Source: Oligoflexales bacterium
GTDB lineage: Bacteria; Bdellovibrionota_B; Oligoflexia; Oligoflexales; RGVZ01
Assembly (NCBI GenBank): GCA_947468665.1
Contig: CANILH010000002.1
Coordinates: 87,959 to 140,905 of the forward strand
Length of the DNA stretch: 52,947 nucleotides
Direction: 5' to 3'
This document shows, piece by piece, positions 8,487 to 16,841 of the stretch. The translations under genes and the position numbers were made by a program. Under the pieces are notes generated by a model. That model was not told the DNA's origin. It did no database searches and saw only the letters and a list, made by a program, of their open reading frames with translations. The stretch's first letter is position 1; every line of letters starts with the position of its first letter.

Positions 8487-8651
8487 GTTCGTCTCCAGAT
8501 CTCTAAAAAAAACAAGTGCTTGTGTTTAGCATGCGCTAAACGCCCTGCCAAGCACGGAATCACGAAATTCCAGCTGAAAAAGGGAACACCTTATATAATT
8601 GCCTGTTGGAATTGGCAATGGAAAACTAGGGTTTGTGCCTGCTTTGGCGCA

Positions 8652-9587
8652 TTAAACGAAGAGAGAGCTGATAGAGTCGGCATTATGAATCCGGCGAAGA
8701 GCTTTGCCGATCAGCTCTGCTATACTTAACTGCACGATTTTGCTGCATTTATTTGCCTCGGGCGAGAGCAGAATACTATCAGTACAGACAAATTCTGTCA
8801 GTGCTGAGTTGGTAATCGTCTCTATGGCAGGCCCGGAAAGGACCGCATGGCTGACACAGGCCCGCACCGACGAAGCCCCCTCCTCCATCAGTGCCTTGGC
8901 GGCCTTGCTCAAAGATCCGGCCGTATCGCAGATATCGTCCACCAAAATACAATCCTTGCCCTTAACGTCACCGACCAGGTTCATGACGGTGCTCTCATTC
9001 GGGCGATCGCGGCGTTTATCGATAATTGCCAGGCCACAGTCATACATCTTAGCCAATGCCCGCGCCCGCTCCACGCCACCCGCATCAGGAGACACCATCA
9101 GCATAGTCTCGGTCTTTCTGAAATAGGTGCTAAAGATCGGCTTTGCGAACAAGTGATCAACGGGAATATTAAAAAAGCCCTGGATAGCACCCGTGTGAAG
9201 CTCAAGAGTGATAAGCCGAGAGACGCCGGCAGCGGTAATAAGATCGGCCACCAGTTTCGCGGTGATGGGAGTCCTGGGCGCGCTTTTACGTTCCTGACGG
9301 GCGTAACCAAAATACGGCATAACAAGATTCACGGTCCTCGCCGACGCGCGACGGGCGGCGTCCGCCATAATGACTGCTTCCATGATGTTGTGGTTTGCGG
9401 GCGCGCTTGTGGATTGAATAATAAAAACATCGCGACCCCGCACGTTGCAGCCAAGCTCAATGCGTGACTCACCGTCGGCAAACTGACCAACAGTCGCCGC
9501 CCCAAGCGGAATATCAAGATAAGAAGCGATTTTCTCAGATAGAGGCCGGTTTGAGTTCCCGGAGAAGATGATCATTTCCGCGTCCAT
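8652..9587 (-). CDS. prs: Ribose-phosphate pyrophosphokinase (PRPP synthase)
   Basis: Makes 5-phosphoribosyl diphosphate from ribose 5-phosphate and ATP, feeding purine, pyrimidine, histidine, tryptophan and NAD synthesis. It has 311 residues and the class I signatures: FSGNSNRPLSEKIA at the N-terminus, DGESRIEL, the flexible catalytic segment YARQERKSAPRTPITAK (about 95-111), and the PRPP-binding loop ILVDDICDTAGSL (about 214-226). The start ATG at 9587 has GGGAG at 7 bases. tRNA-Gln lies about 100 bp upstream on the same strand, so the tRNA and prs could share a transcript. Confidence 0.97.
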   Translation of the reverse strand: MDAEMIIFSGNSNRPLSEKIASYLDIPLGAATVGQFADGESRIELGCNVRGRDVFIIQSTSAPANHNIMEAVIMADAARRASARTVNLVMPYFGYARQERKSAPRTPITAKLVADLITAAGVSRLITLELHTGAIQGFFNIPVDHLFAKPIFSTYFRKTETMLMVSPDAGGVERARALAKMYDCGLAIIDKRRDRPNESTVMNLVGDVKGKDCILVDDICDTAGSLSKAAKALMEEGASSVRACVSHAVLSGPAIETITNSALTEFVCTDSILLSPEANKCSKIVQLSIAELIGKALRRIHNADSISSLFV

Positions 9588-9688
9588 GACGAGACTCCCT
9601 CACTGAATTAATTATCCAGAGGATAACAGAAACAGAACCAGGGGATTAAGATAAATTTTGGGATTTTTTGCAGATAAAGTATAGAAAG

Positions 9689-9763
9689 TGGCTGGGGCGG
9701 TAGGGATCGAACCTACGAATGCTGGAATCAAAATCCAGTGTCTTACCACTTGACGACGCCCCA
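9689..9763 (-). tRNA. tRNA-Gln (anticodon TTG)
   Basis: The minus strand folds into a standard cloverleaf. The 7-bp acceptor stem TGGGGCG pairs with CGCCCCA, the anticodon stem CTGGA/TCCAG encloses TTTTGAT with anticodon TTG, and the T-arm contains GGTTCGATCC. The discriminator is G and the 3' CCA is encoded (9689-9691). A U1-A72 first pair is typical of bacterial tRNA-Gln. It sits between clpB and prs. Confidence 0.97.
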
Positions 9764-9844
9764 CCAGGGAATGCCTCTCAAAGATGCGAGAGGGGACTGA
9801 AATTAGCGATTAGGGCCCCGGGTGTCAAGGAAAATACCCAAAAG

Positions 9845-12511
9845 CTAGAGGCCTTTGGCCGCAGGCAAAAGCGGGACTTCTCCAGCTCCCTGCACCCAGA
9901 AAATCCGCCCAAATTCGTCGCAATTTATCTGCCAGGCGCCAGAAAATTTATCCGCCTCCTGTATAATTTTTTCGCTGACTGCATCCACTACCATGGTCTG
10001 GAAGGCCCTCTTAAGAGCCCTGCCTCCGAACCGTCCGTCACGAGCCGTCTCAATAAGACGCTCCCGAAGCTGATCTCCCACGTAAACACGGACAGCCCGG
10101 TCCTCAAGGCGCCCGTTTAGGCCCTGAAGCTGCTTATCCACAAGCCGCACATAGTGCGGAACTCCGAGACTTCTGAACACAACAACTTCGTCAATCCTGT
10201 TCACAAACTCTGGTCTCAGCACCTCTGAGAGCGCCTGACGGGTGGCATAGTCACGACCTTCCGCGTCAAACGCTGGTGCTACATCAACTCTGAGATTTGA
10301 GGTGAGAATGATCAGCGTGTTGGTGAAATCCACAAGGCGACCATGACCGTCTGTCAGGCGGCCGGCGTCAAAAACTTGAAGGAGTATATCAAGAACCCGA
10401 GGGTGAGCCTTCTCAACCTCATCAAACAGCACAACGGAATATGGCTTGCGACGCACAGCCTCCGTAAGCTCCCCGCCCTCGCCGTGTCCGACGTAACCCG
10501 GGGGCGCACCGATCAGACGCGATACGTTATGCTCTTGCATGTACTCAGACATGTCAACTCGCACCATCTTCGCGTCATCGTCAAACAACTCTTCAGCCAA
10601 GGCTTTGGCTGTTTCTGTCTTACCGACACCTGTTGGTCCCATAAATAAAAACACACCGAGAGGTCGTCCTGGTTCACTGACGCCCGCACGAGAGCGTCTC
10701 ACCGCACGGCTCACGCTGCGAACGGCCTCATCCTGGCCAAAGACCCTTTTTGAGATCCGGTCTTCCATTGCCATAAGTCGGGCAGAGTCAGACTCAAGCA
10801 TTTTATTAACAGGCACTCCGGTCCATACACTCACAACCTCAGCCACTTCGCGTCTAGCGACGATCTGGCGCAAGTAGTGATGAGACTTTTGCATGGCGTC
10901 CAGCTCGGCTTGGGTGGCCTTCATGTCAGACTCAATTTTGGGAATCTCTGAATACTGAATCTTGGCGGCGAAATCATATTCACCGTTGGCTTTCGACTGC
11001 TCAAATAATTTCAGCAACTCCTGACGTCGTCCCTCGCTTGCCGTGTGACGGTCAAGAATGTCATGGTGCCGGCGCCAGATGGCGTTCATCTCGTCAAATT
11101 CCACCCGGGCCTTTTTGAGTTTCACGTCAATGGTGGTAATAGCTGCCTGGCTTTTTGTCCCAGGGGTAATAGCCTTCCTCTCAATCTCAAGAGACTCGAT
11201 ACTTCCACGAAGGCTGTCCAGAGCCGCCGGCATGCTGGCGATCTCAAGCTTAAGCCTGCTGCAAGCCTCGTCAAGCAGATCAATCGCCTTATCAGGCAAC
11301 GTCCTTGCCGTCAGATAGCGAATCGAGAGGTCAACAGCCGCCACCACGGCATCATCATCAACTTGAACGCCATGATGCACTTCGTAGTTAGCTTTGATGC
11401 CACGAAGAATCGCGATAGTCGCGTCGCGCGCTGGCTCATCTACCATGATAGGCTGAAATCTCCGCTCAAGGGCAGGGTCTTTTTCAATATGCTTTCTGAA
11501 TTCATCGAGCGTAGTAGCTCCGATGCAGTGAATCTCACCCCGGGCCAGAGCTGGTTTTAGCAAGTTCGCCGCATCGGCTCCGCCTTCAGCGTTACCAGCA
11601 CCAACGATCATATGAATCTCGTCAATGAACAAAATAATCTGGCCTTTGTGACCCTCAAGTGCCTTCAGGAGGTTTTTAAGCCTATCCTCAAATTCACCCC
11701 TGAACTTGGCGCCAGCCAGAAGCCCCCCTAAATCAAGAGAAAGAATTCTTTTACCCTTCATGGTTTCTGGAACCTGGCCTGCCACCATTCTAAGAGCAAG
11801 TCCTTCAACCACAGCACTTTTACCGACACCGGGCTCACCAATCAAAATTGGGTTGTTTTTCTTTTTTCGGCCCAGGATCTCAAGGATGCGTCGCACTTCT
11901 GAGTCTCGGCCAATAACCGGATCAAGCTCACCTCGCTCCGCTTTGGCTGAAAGGTCCTCTGTAAACTTTGTGAGGATATCTTCGACCTTGCGGGGTTTTT
12001 GGTCGTCAGCCTTAGCCTCTTTTGACTCAGACTTGCCGTCTGGTTTTTTGATGTCTTTAGACCCCCCAGTAGCACCCGGTCCTTTAATCACAGAGCCGGA
12101 CCGCGATGGCTGCTGAGGTTTTGGAGCGCTGCTGGTTCTTGGAATATCAATCTCCAGCTTTTGAAACACGGTTTTAAGGGTCGTGGATTGCTTGATGAGA
12201 GCCGCCCAAAGTGACGCCTCATCAACAAGCTGCTCTCCGCAAGCTGCCTCAACATCATCAAGAGTCGCATCCAGACGCAGACCAAAGCCAACGCGCTCTG
12301 TGCCAAAAACCCGGGACTGACGTCTGAGGTGTGTTTGCAGCGCGGTCAGGAAATGATCGGAAGGAAGGGCTCCGATTAACGATAAATGATCACGAAGAAG
12401 CGCGAACGCCACATGCTCCACTTCAAGGGACTGATGCCCGTAACTTTTTGCCAGTTGGTGGCCTTGATGAAAGGCCTTCTGACACTCAAAATTATATTTA
12501 CTTAAGTCCAT
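9845..12511 (-). CDS. clpB: ClpB-type AAA+ disaggregase, divergent N-terminus
   Basis: Hsp104/ClpB chaperones pull proteins out of aggregates together with DnaK. The 888-residue protein has a Clp N domain (about 1-120), an unusual charged, Pro/Gly/Lys-rich linker (about 121-175), AAA1 (Walker A GEPGVGKS, 225-232), a coiled-coil middle domain (about 410-550) with the ClpB-like segment KIQYSEIPKIE, and AAA2 (Walker A GPTGVGKT, 625-632). I use ATG 12511 (MDLSKYNFEC, ClpB-like) rather than the in-frame GTG 12523, which overlaps the GGAG ribosome site. The middle domain argues against ClpA or ClpC. The linker is not typical of ClpB. The symbol is confident at family level. Confidence 0.88.
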   Translation of the reverse strand: MDLSKYNFECQKAFHQGHQLAKSYGHQSLEVEHVAFALLRDHLSLIGALPSDHFLTALQTHLRRQSRVFGTERVGFGLRLDATLDDVEAACGEQLVDEASLWAALIKQSTTLKTVFQKLEIDIPRTSSAPKPQQPSRSGSVIKGPGATGGSKDIKKPDGKSESKEAKADDQKPRKVEDILTKFTEDLSAKAERGELDPVIGRDSEVRRILEILGRKKKNNPILIGEPGVGKSAVVEGLALRMVAGQVPETMKGKRILSLDLGGLLAGAKFRGEFEDRLKNLLKALEGHKGQIILFIDEIHMIVGAGNAEGGADAANLLKPALARGEIHCIGATTLDEFRKHIEKDPALERRFQPIMVDEPARDATIAILRGIKANYEVHHGVQVDDDAVVAAVDLSIRYLTARTLPDKAIDLLDEACSRLKLEIASMPAALDSLRGSIESLEIERKAITPGTKSQAAITTIDVKLKKARVEFDEMNAIWRRHHDILDRHTASEGRRQELLKLFEQSKANGEYDFAAKIQYSEIPKIESDMKATQAELDAMQKSHHYLRQIVARREVAEVVSVWTGVPVNKMLESDSARLMAMEDRISKRVFGQDEAVRSVSRAVRRSRAGVSEPGRPLGVFLFMGPTGVGKTETAKALAEELFDDDAKMVRVDMSEYMQEHNVSRLIGAPPGYVGHGEGGELTEAVRRKPYSVVLFDEVEKAHPRVLDILLQVFDAGRLTDGHGRLVDFTNTLIILTSNLRVDVAPAFDAEGRDYATRQALSEVLRPEFVNRIDEVVVFRSLGVPHYVRLVDKQLQGLNGRLEDRAVRVYVGDQLRERLIETARDGRFGGRALKRAFQTMVVDAVSEKIIQEADKFSGAWQINCDEFGRIFWVQGAGEVPLLPAAKGL

Positions 12512-12557
12512 TTCTGATCCCACTCCGGGCAGTTACAGCCACTCGGGGTATCGGACA

Positions 12558-12581
12558 AAATCACCGGAGGTGAAGTGATTT
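12558..12581 (-). terminator. Weak hairpin after the DUF1844 gene
   Basis: AAATCAC pairs with GTGATTT and an inner CACC/GGTG pairing is possible. On the minus strand the 3' arm ends in TTTTG. It lies about 40 bp past the DUF1844 stop and before clpB. It is short and only partly convincing. Confidence 0.35.
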
Positions 12582-12619
12582 AACACTCCACCCCCGTAAG
12601 TTATCGTAATAAATAGATT

Positions 12620-12889
12620 TTATTTCGACTTCCGGCTCTTTTCGATAAACCTCATGCGAAGATCAAGCAGCAGCTGGCGCAAGAGACTCTCCTCATCGTC
12701 ATTTAAATTGCCTTTTGTCTTTTCAGCCAAAAGAGCCAAAATCTCGATATTCTGGTGGGCCAGAGCCATATTCTGAACCTGCGCCTCACCGGCCGCCTTT
12801 GACTCGCCCATATATTGAAGGGCAGCCCCGGAAAATCCCAGAATCAACCCCCGAAAATCTACCGCGCCCTTAATCTCTTCTGTCGCCAT
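12620..12889 (-). CDS. DUF1844 family protein
   Basis: An 89-residue protein that fits the DUF1844 pattern. It has a DFRGLILGFSGAALQYMGE helix at the start, then a helix with NMALAHQNIEILALLAEKTKGNLNDDEE, and an LRQLLLDLRMRF end (each read in parts). The EKTKGNL and (L)LLDLRMRF motifs are diagnostic. The family is common in delta-proteobacteria and others, and its function is unknown. The start ATG has GGGAGG 6 bases upstream. It is divergent from the FHA gene and upstream of clpB on the same strand. Confidence 0.85.
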   Translation of the reverse strand: MATEEIKGAVDFRGLILGFSGAALQYMGESKAAGEAQVQNMALAHQNIEILALLAEKTKGNLNDDEESLLRQLLLDLRMRFIEKSRKSK

Positions 12890-13045
12890 ACAAAACCTCC
12901 CTAATTCCGCTGTTATTAATATGAGTTAGTTCACGACTGCCAGGCAAGCGCTAATAGGTCTCCCCTAATAAAACAAATAAACCTGCCGATATACAAATGT
13001 TAACTACCAATAGATGCCACCTACCGGGAGCTAAGTAAAAGATCC

Positions 13046-13786
13046 ATGGCTGCTGATGTCCAAAATAAAAAAGGCGAGACAAGAGCTGTCTTGTATATAG
13101 TTTCCGGCCAAGGCGATGCTGACGCTATAAAGCTGCGCCGCGACGCCACAATTATAGGCCGGGAAAAAGGCGACGTCCTCATCACAGATCATGAAGTCTC
13201 ATCCACCCACTGTCAGATCCAGAATATCAATGGCGTCTACCATATATTTGACATGAACAGCACCAACGGCACCTTTGTGAATAAAAACCGCGTCGTTAAA
13301 TCACGCCTCAATCACGACGACGAGATCATGATCGGCAAAACAGTGTTTAAATTCTCCCTCGAAGAGGGCGCCAAGGTACGTCACATCAATACCATTTTCA
13401 AAAGCCAGCACAACACCGAAGGCGGTACCAAGGGAAGCCTGGTCGACACCCTGATTGAGGACGAAGTTCGCCGCAAAAAAAGCTTCTCACTTCGACTCGA
13501 CGTCAAGTATGCCGATGGGGTCACTGAGTCCATTGATGTGCCTCAAAAACAGGTATACCTGGGCCGCGGCACAAGCTTCGGCCGCTTTGAAAATGACGTT
13601 GAGATCAGCCGCAAGCATCTTCTGATTAAGCTGAATGACCACGGCGAGGTATTCGTCGAAGACCAGAACTCCACCAATGGCACCTACCTTAATGGATCCA
13701 AAATCAAGGGGATGCACCCCTTGCGCGTCGCCGATATCATTAAACTCGGCGGCATTGAAGTCCGGGTAAGCGTCAAAACCGCATAA
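13046..13786 (+). CDS. Protein with two FHA domains
   Basis: Forkhead-associated domains bind phosphothreonine peptides. The 246-residue protein has two: FHA1 at about 33-105 (IIGREKGDVLI, SSTHCQI, NSTNGTFVN) and FHA2 at about 168-243 (YLGRGTSFGRFENDVEI, SRKHLLI, NSTNGTYLNG). Each keeps the GR, S-x-x/R-x-H and N-S-T-N-G residues, so both should bind ligand. There is no kinase, membrane or secretion segment, so it is probably a cytoplasmic adaptor for Ser/Thr-kinase signalling. The ribosome site is weak (GGGAG about 15 bases upstream of the ATG). tRNA-Leu follows on the same strand. Confidence 0.92.
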   Translation: MAADVQNKKGETRAVLYIVSGQGDADAIKLRRDATIIGREKGDVLITDHEVSSTHCQIQNINGVYHIFDMNSTNGTFVNKNRVVKSRLNHDDEIMIGKTVFKFSLEEGAKVRHINTIFKSQHNTEGGTKGSLVDTLIEDEVRRKKSFSLRLDVKYADGVTESIDVPQKQVYLGRGTSFGRFENDVEISRKHLLIKLNDHGEVFVEDQNSTNGTYLNGSKIKGMHPLRVADIIKLGGIEVRVSVKTA

Positions 13787-13844
13787 AAAACAGTTGACTG
13801 GCACCCCTTTTGGGTGTGATACAAGCTGCCTTCACTCGATCTAT

Positions 13845-13928
13845 GGGGACGTGGTGAAATGGTAGACACGCCGGTCTTAGAAGCCGGTGCCGTAAGGTGT
13901 GAGAGTTCAAGTCTCTCCGTCCCCACCA
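13845..13928 (+). tRNA. tRNA-Leu (anticodon TAG)
   Basis: A class II tRNA of 84 bases including the encoded CCA. The acceptor stem GGGGACG pairs with CGTCCCC, discriminator A, then CCA (13926-13928). The anticodon stem CCGGT/GCCGG encloses the TAG anticodon, the long variable arm is TGCCGTAAGGTGT, and the T-arm is GAGAGTTCAAGTCTCTC. Anticodon TAG reads CUN leucine codons. It converges with the aldolase-like gene 5 bp away. Confidence 0.97.
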
Positions 13929-13933
13929 CTCAG

Positions 13934-15235
13934 TTAAATCGTGCGCCTCACGGCATCGAGATCTACGCCAAGATTTGTGACTTCTGACGCGGTGAGTACA
14001 CCGCTTGATACCGCACGTTCAAAGAAATTAATCAGGCCAAGCACGCTGGCCCGGTCATCAAAGACTCCGCCCACGTGACTTGCCTTTGAGGCCTTATCGG
14101 TGAACATTTTCAGGCGGCTCACCGCCTGATCAAGCTCACGCAGTACAAAGACGTGATTGGCTACATGCCGAACCGGAAGCTGTGACGGGTGAAGATCCCA
14201 ACCTTGATAGTAGCCAAGAGTCAGGCTTCTGGTCATTTGGGTATAGTTGTAGCGCCATGTGTCTTGAAACGCCGCAATGGCGGATTTTGAGTGTTCTTTT
14301 GGCACTAGCGGCAGGCGGTTTATGATCCCGTCACTAATTCCAAGTCCGGGCGCGAGCCCTGCGGCCACCTGCATCCACATGCGGGCAAAATCACAGGCCA
14401 GATGATCAATGGCCTGACCCGCGCTTCCAATCCCTAGTGACGACGTAAAATCGTAAATCCCGAAGTGAAGACTCTTACAGCGCCCCCTCGCGGCCGCGAT
14501 AAAACCCGGCAATGGCAGCGTGCCATCAATAGACAAGAAGGCCTCAGGTGACTCCACCAAAAGTTCTACTCCAAAAAACCCAGGACCCAATCGGTGCTCG
14601 TCCTCATAGCCCTCCAGAATATCCACTAAGGTGGCCACTTGCTCAGCGTTGGTAACTTTAGGTAGCGTCACGACCAAGTGTTTTAGGCCCGAGTCCTTGA
14701 CGCCCACCGCGGCAAGTTCTTTGATAAAAATCGCTAGTGTGCGAAGTGATCTTCGCATAGCGACAATGGAAAGTGGCTTAATCCGAAATCCCACGTGCCG
14801 AGGAGTTTTAAGGCCGCGGGCAAGTGTCACTAAAGTGGCGGCAGTGGACTTCGCGTGTGCGTCCTCTTCCTCATCCGGACGCACTCCGTAACCATCCTCA
14901 AAGTCTATGCGGTAGTCTTCCAGGGCCTCGTCCGCCAGCTTTTTGGTGACGCGGGTATATAAATTCCCGGCGAAATCGTCTGTCCAGTCCGCGCCTACGA
15001 GAGCCCTTAAAGACTTACCGTCGGTGGCCGCGAATTTCATGGCGTCCTGGGCCATTTGGCAAATTTTTGAAAATGTGTTCTCTGAGAATAAGTGGGCGCC
15101 GCCATACATGACATGCACCGGATGGGCGTGCGGGTGATGGGGAGAGAGTTTGGCCGACTGGGCCTCAGTGGCACGGTTTGCTTTTTCCAGACGGGTGATC
15201 TGGTCGCTATATTTATTTAGTTCGATACTGGTCAT
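13934..15235 (-). CDS. HpcH/HpaI aldolase / citrate lyase-like protein (DUF6986 type)
   Basis: A 433-residue protein that resembles the large HpcH/HpaI aldolase or citrate-lyase-beta-like branch. Segments supporting this are IDFEDGYGVRPDEEE (about 125), FRIKPLS (about 155), GVELLVESPEAF, and CKSLHFGIYDFTSSLGI followed by LGISDGIINRLP (read in parts). The acidic residues in FEDGYG and ESPEAF would be expected to bind the metal. The substrate is unknown. I moved the start to ATG 15235 because GGAGG lies 5 bases upstream. An upstream reading to 15298 has no ribosome site. It is transcribed away from rplT behind that gene's terminator and ends 5 bp from the convergent tRNA-Leu. Confidence 0.75.
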   Translation of the reverse strand: MTSIELNKYSDQITRLEKANRATEAQSAKLSPHHPHAHPVHVMYGGAHLFSENTFSKICQMAQDAMKFAATDGKSLRALVGADWTDDFAGNLYTRVTKKLADEALEDYRIDFEDGYGVRPDEEEDAHAKSTAATLVTLARGLKTPRHVGFRIKPLSIVAMRRSLRTLAIFIKELAAVGVKDSGLKHLVVTLPKVTNAEQVATLVDILEGYEDEHRLGPGFFGVELLVESPEAFLSIDGTLPLPGFIAAARGRCKSLHFGIYDFTSSLGIGSAGQAIDHLACDFARMWMQVAAGLAPGLGISDGIINRLPLVPKEHSKSAIAAFQDTWRYNYTQMTRSLTLGYYQGWDLHPSQLPVRHVANHVFVLRELDQAVSRLKMFTDKASKASHVGGVFDDRASVLGLINFFERAVSSGVLTASEVTNLGVDLDAVRRTI

Positions 15236-15281
15236 AAAAACCTCCGTCCAGGAACACTTGCTTCGCCTAACGTATGATAGC

Positions 15282-15323
15282 AAAAAGTCCGCTGCCATCC
15301 CTAGGGACTTCAGCGGACTTTTG
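15282..15323 (-). terminator. Rho-independent terminator of rpmI-rplT
   Basis: A 12-13-bp stem (AAAAAGTCCGCTG on the plus strand with CAGCGGACTTTT) encloses a 16-base loop. Read on the minus strand, the 3' arm ends in CGGACTTTTTG. It lies about 35 bp after the rplT stop and is a strong terminator. Confidence 0.85.
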
Positions 15324-15357
15324 TTTTGCGTAGCAGCCTTGCGGAGCTGGCCGTCAA

Positions 15358-15720
15358 TTACTTACGGCCAAGTCCTGCTTTCGCTTCAGCGACAAGAGCG
15401 GAGAACGCTGCTTTGTCAGTGATGGCGAGGTTCGAAATAACACTGCGATCAACTTCGACTCCACGCTTTTTGAGACCGTTGACGAACTCAGAATACTTGA
15501 GCCCCTCAGCACGGGTCGCAGCGTTGATACGAACGATCCACAGTTTTCTAAACTCACGCTTACGTACGCGACGATCACGGTACGAGTAACGTAGAGCGCG
15601 GCGAACCACATGGATTGCCGTCTTGATATTGCTCTTACGCGTACCGCGGAAGCCCTTGGCTAATCCAAGGAGTTTCTTCCTTCTTCGTCTTGCTTTAAAA
15701 CCACGTTTTACACGAGCCAT
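15358..15720 (-). CDS. rplT: 50S ribosomal protein L20
   Basis: L20 binds 23S rRNA early in assembly of the large subunit. At 120 residues it is the usual length, with the strongly basic N-terminus ARVKRGFKARRRRKK and the RRLWIVRINAA-type segment (FRKLWIVRINAATR, about 62-75). It ends in a VAEAKAGL-like helix. It follows rpmI by 11 bp. In many bacteria L20 represses its own operon. A leader could lie upstream of rpmI, but I did not identify one. Confidence 0.98.
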   Translation of the reverse strand: MARVKRGFKARRRRKKLLGLAKGFRGTRKSNIKTAIHVVRRALRYSYRDRRVRKREFRKLWIVRINAATRAEGLKYSEFVNGLKKRGVEVDRSVISNLAITDKAAFSALVAEAKAGLGRK

Positions 15721-15731
15721 GATAACTACCC

Positions 15732-15929
15732 TTATCCGTTAGGAAGACAGCGCATCACCAAACCTAGATTGGAATCATCGACGTAACCGCCCTTTTTGAG
15801 CTTATTCTTACGGCCGCGATCCTTTTTCGTCAGGATGTGACGCTTATTTGCGTGACTGCGTTTAACTTTACCGCTCGCTAGAACTGTAAAGCGTTTTGCC
15901 GCCGCGCGCTTAGTCTTGATCTTTGGCAT
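15732..15929 (-). CDS. rpmI: 50S ribosomal protein L35
   Basis: A 65-residue basic protein with the L35 pattern: [41 protein letters not shown] (in parts). The start ATG has GAGGTGG 5-7 bases upstream. rplT follows after 11 bp. infC, which normally precedes rpmI, is not present. The next gene upstream on this strand encodes an unrelated secreted protein. Confidence 0.97.
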   Translation of the reverse strand: MPKIKTKRAAAKRFTVLASGKVKRSHANKRHILTKKDRGRKNKLKKGGYVDDSNLGLVMRCLPNG

Positions 15930-16061
15930 ACAACCACCTCAAATCATTAATAAAAACACCAAATGACAAAAGCCACTCGGTGAAAGTGAACGGATTGTGT
16001 ACCACTTTGCTTTTAGCGGCGCAAGATGTTCTTTAAATCTTAAGGAATTAAATATCAAGTC

Positions 16062-16089
16062 CCCCAAGGCTTTGGAAGAGCCTACGGGG
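16062..16089 (-). terminator. Hairpin after the secreted-protein gene
   Basis: Immediately after the stop codon at 16090, the minus strand can fold CCCC-gt-AGGCT against AGCCT-t-GGGG with a 7-base loop. It is followed by an AT-rich but not T-only stretch. It probably separates this transcript from rpmI-rplT. Confidence 0.5.
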
Positions 16090-16821
16090 TCACTTAACGA
16101 CAACTGCCGCGCGCCCGCTGGCAAATGCTGCCTCATAGGCGGGCTTCCATTCGGATGACGCAACTTTAATCACGCCCCGCCTTTCGCTTGTTCCTGAAAT
16201 AACTGGAGAATCTGCTGAAGGCGCCAGGTCTCCCGCAGCAATGTCGTTTCTAAACCACCTGACCAATGGCGCTCCTGAGTGTACGGCCGCGGCTAGGGCC
16301 TTGGCACTGACCATCTCACGGCCATGCTCGTCAATGACTTGGCTGAATGCCGTAGGTTTAGCTCCTTTCGCGAGCTTTATTACCAACCCCGCTGACGATG
16401 GCGAGGCGGCACTTAAAGCGACCGGCGCAGCCTGGGTGTTAACAAGCTGTGGAGTGATTTTTTGGATGGGAGCCTCAAGCTGCACTTTCACACGATTATC
16501 GGCGAAATAAGTCGTCGCGAATGAAATGGTGGAGGCGGCCAATTTTGAGAGTTTTTCGGGATTACTCTGGTCAACTGAGCCAAGTCTGCTGGACAGCAAA
16601 ATCGGAATATTTTTCTCGGCTGATCTCAGGCCATCGGCCCACGCACGCTGCTCGGCGGCACGAAGGCTATCTTCGCCCTCGTCTAGTTTTCCCACGCCGT
16701 AAAAACGCACTTTACCGGTAGTCCAGTTGATCTCATACCGACTCTCGCGCTCGATAAATTGCTCGGCAAAAGCCAAACCGGAAACCGACATCAACATTAA
16801 AGCGCCTAATAGAGATCTCAT
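16090..16821 (-). CDS. Secreted hypothetical protein
   Basis: 243 residues with a clear signal peptide (MRSLLGALMLMSVSGLAFA, cleavage about residue 19). The first mature section (about 25-75) contains RYEINWTTGKVRFYGVGKLDEGE and a helix rich in Ala and Arg (SLRAAEQRAWADGL), a pattern seen in small periplasmic proteins of the LPP20/FlgO-like type, but I could not confirm a family. A second section (about 145-200) has KPTAFSQVIDEHGREMVSAKALAA. The start ATG has GGGAG at 7 bases. It lies 20 bp after the inositol monophosphatase gene and is probably co-transcribed with it. Confidence 0.7.
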   Translation of the reverse strand: MRSLLGALMLMSVSGLAFAEQFIERESRYEINWTTGKVRFYGVGKLDEGEDSLRAAEQRAWADGLRSAEKNIPILLSSRLGSVDQSNPEKLSKLAASTISFATTYFADNRVKVQLEAPIQKITPQLVNTQAAPVALSAASPSSAGLVIKLAKGAKPTAFSQVIDEHGREMVSAKALAAAVHSGAPLVRWFRNDIAAGDLAPSADSPVISGTSERRGVIKVASSEWKPAYEAAFASGRAAVVVK

Positions 16822-16841
16822 CTTTGTTCTCCCGCCTTACT

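Noticed and set aside
9774-9793. CCTCTC/GAGAGG hairpin between tRNA-Gln and clpB
   Set aside because: Only six base pairs and no T tract on the minus strand, so I would not call it a terminator.
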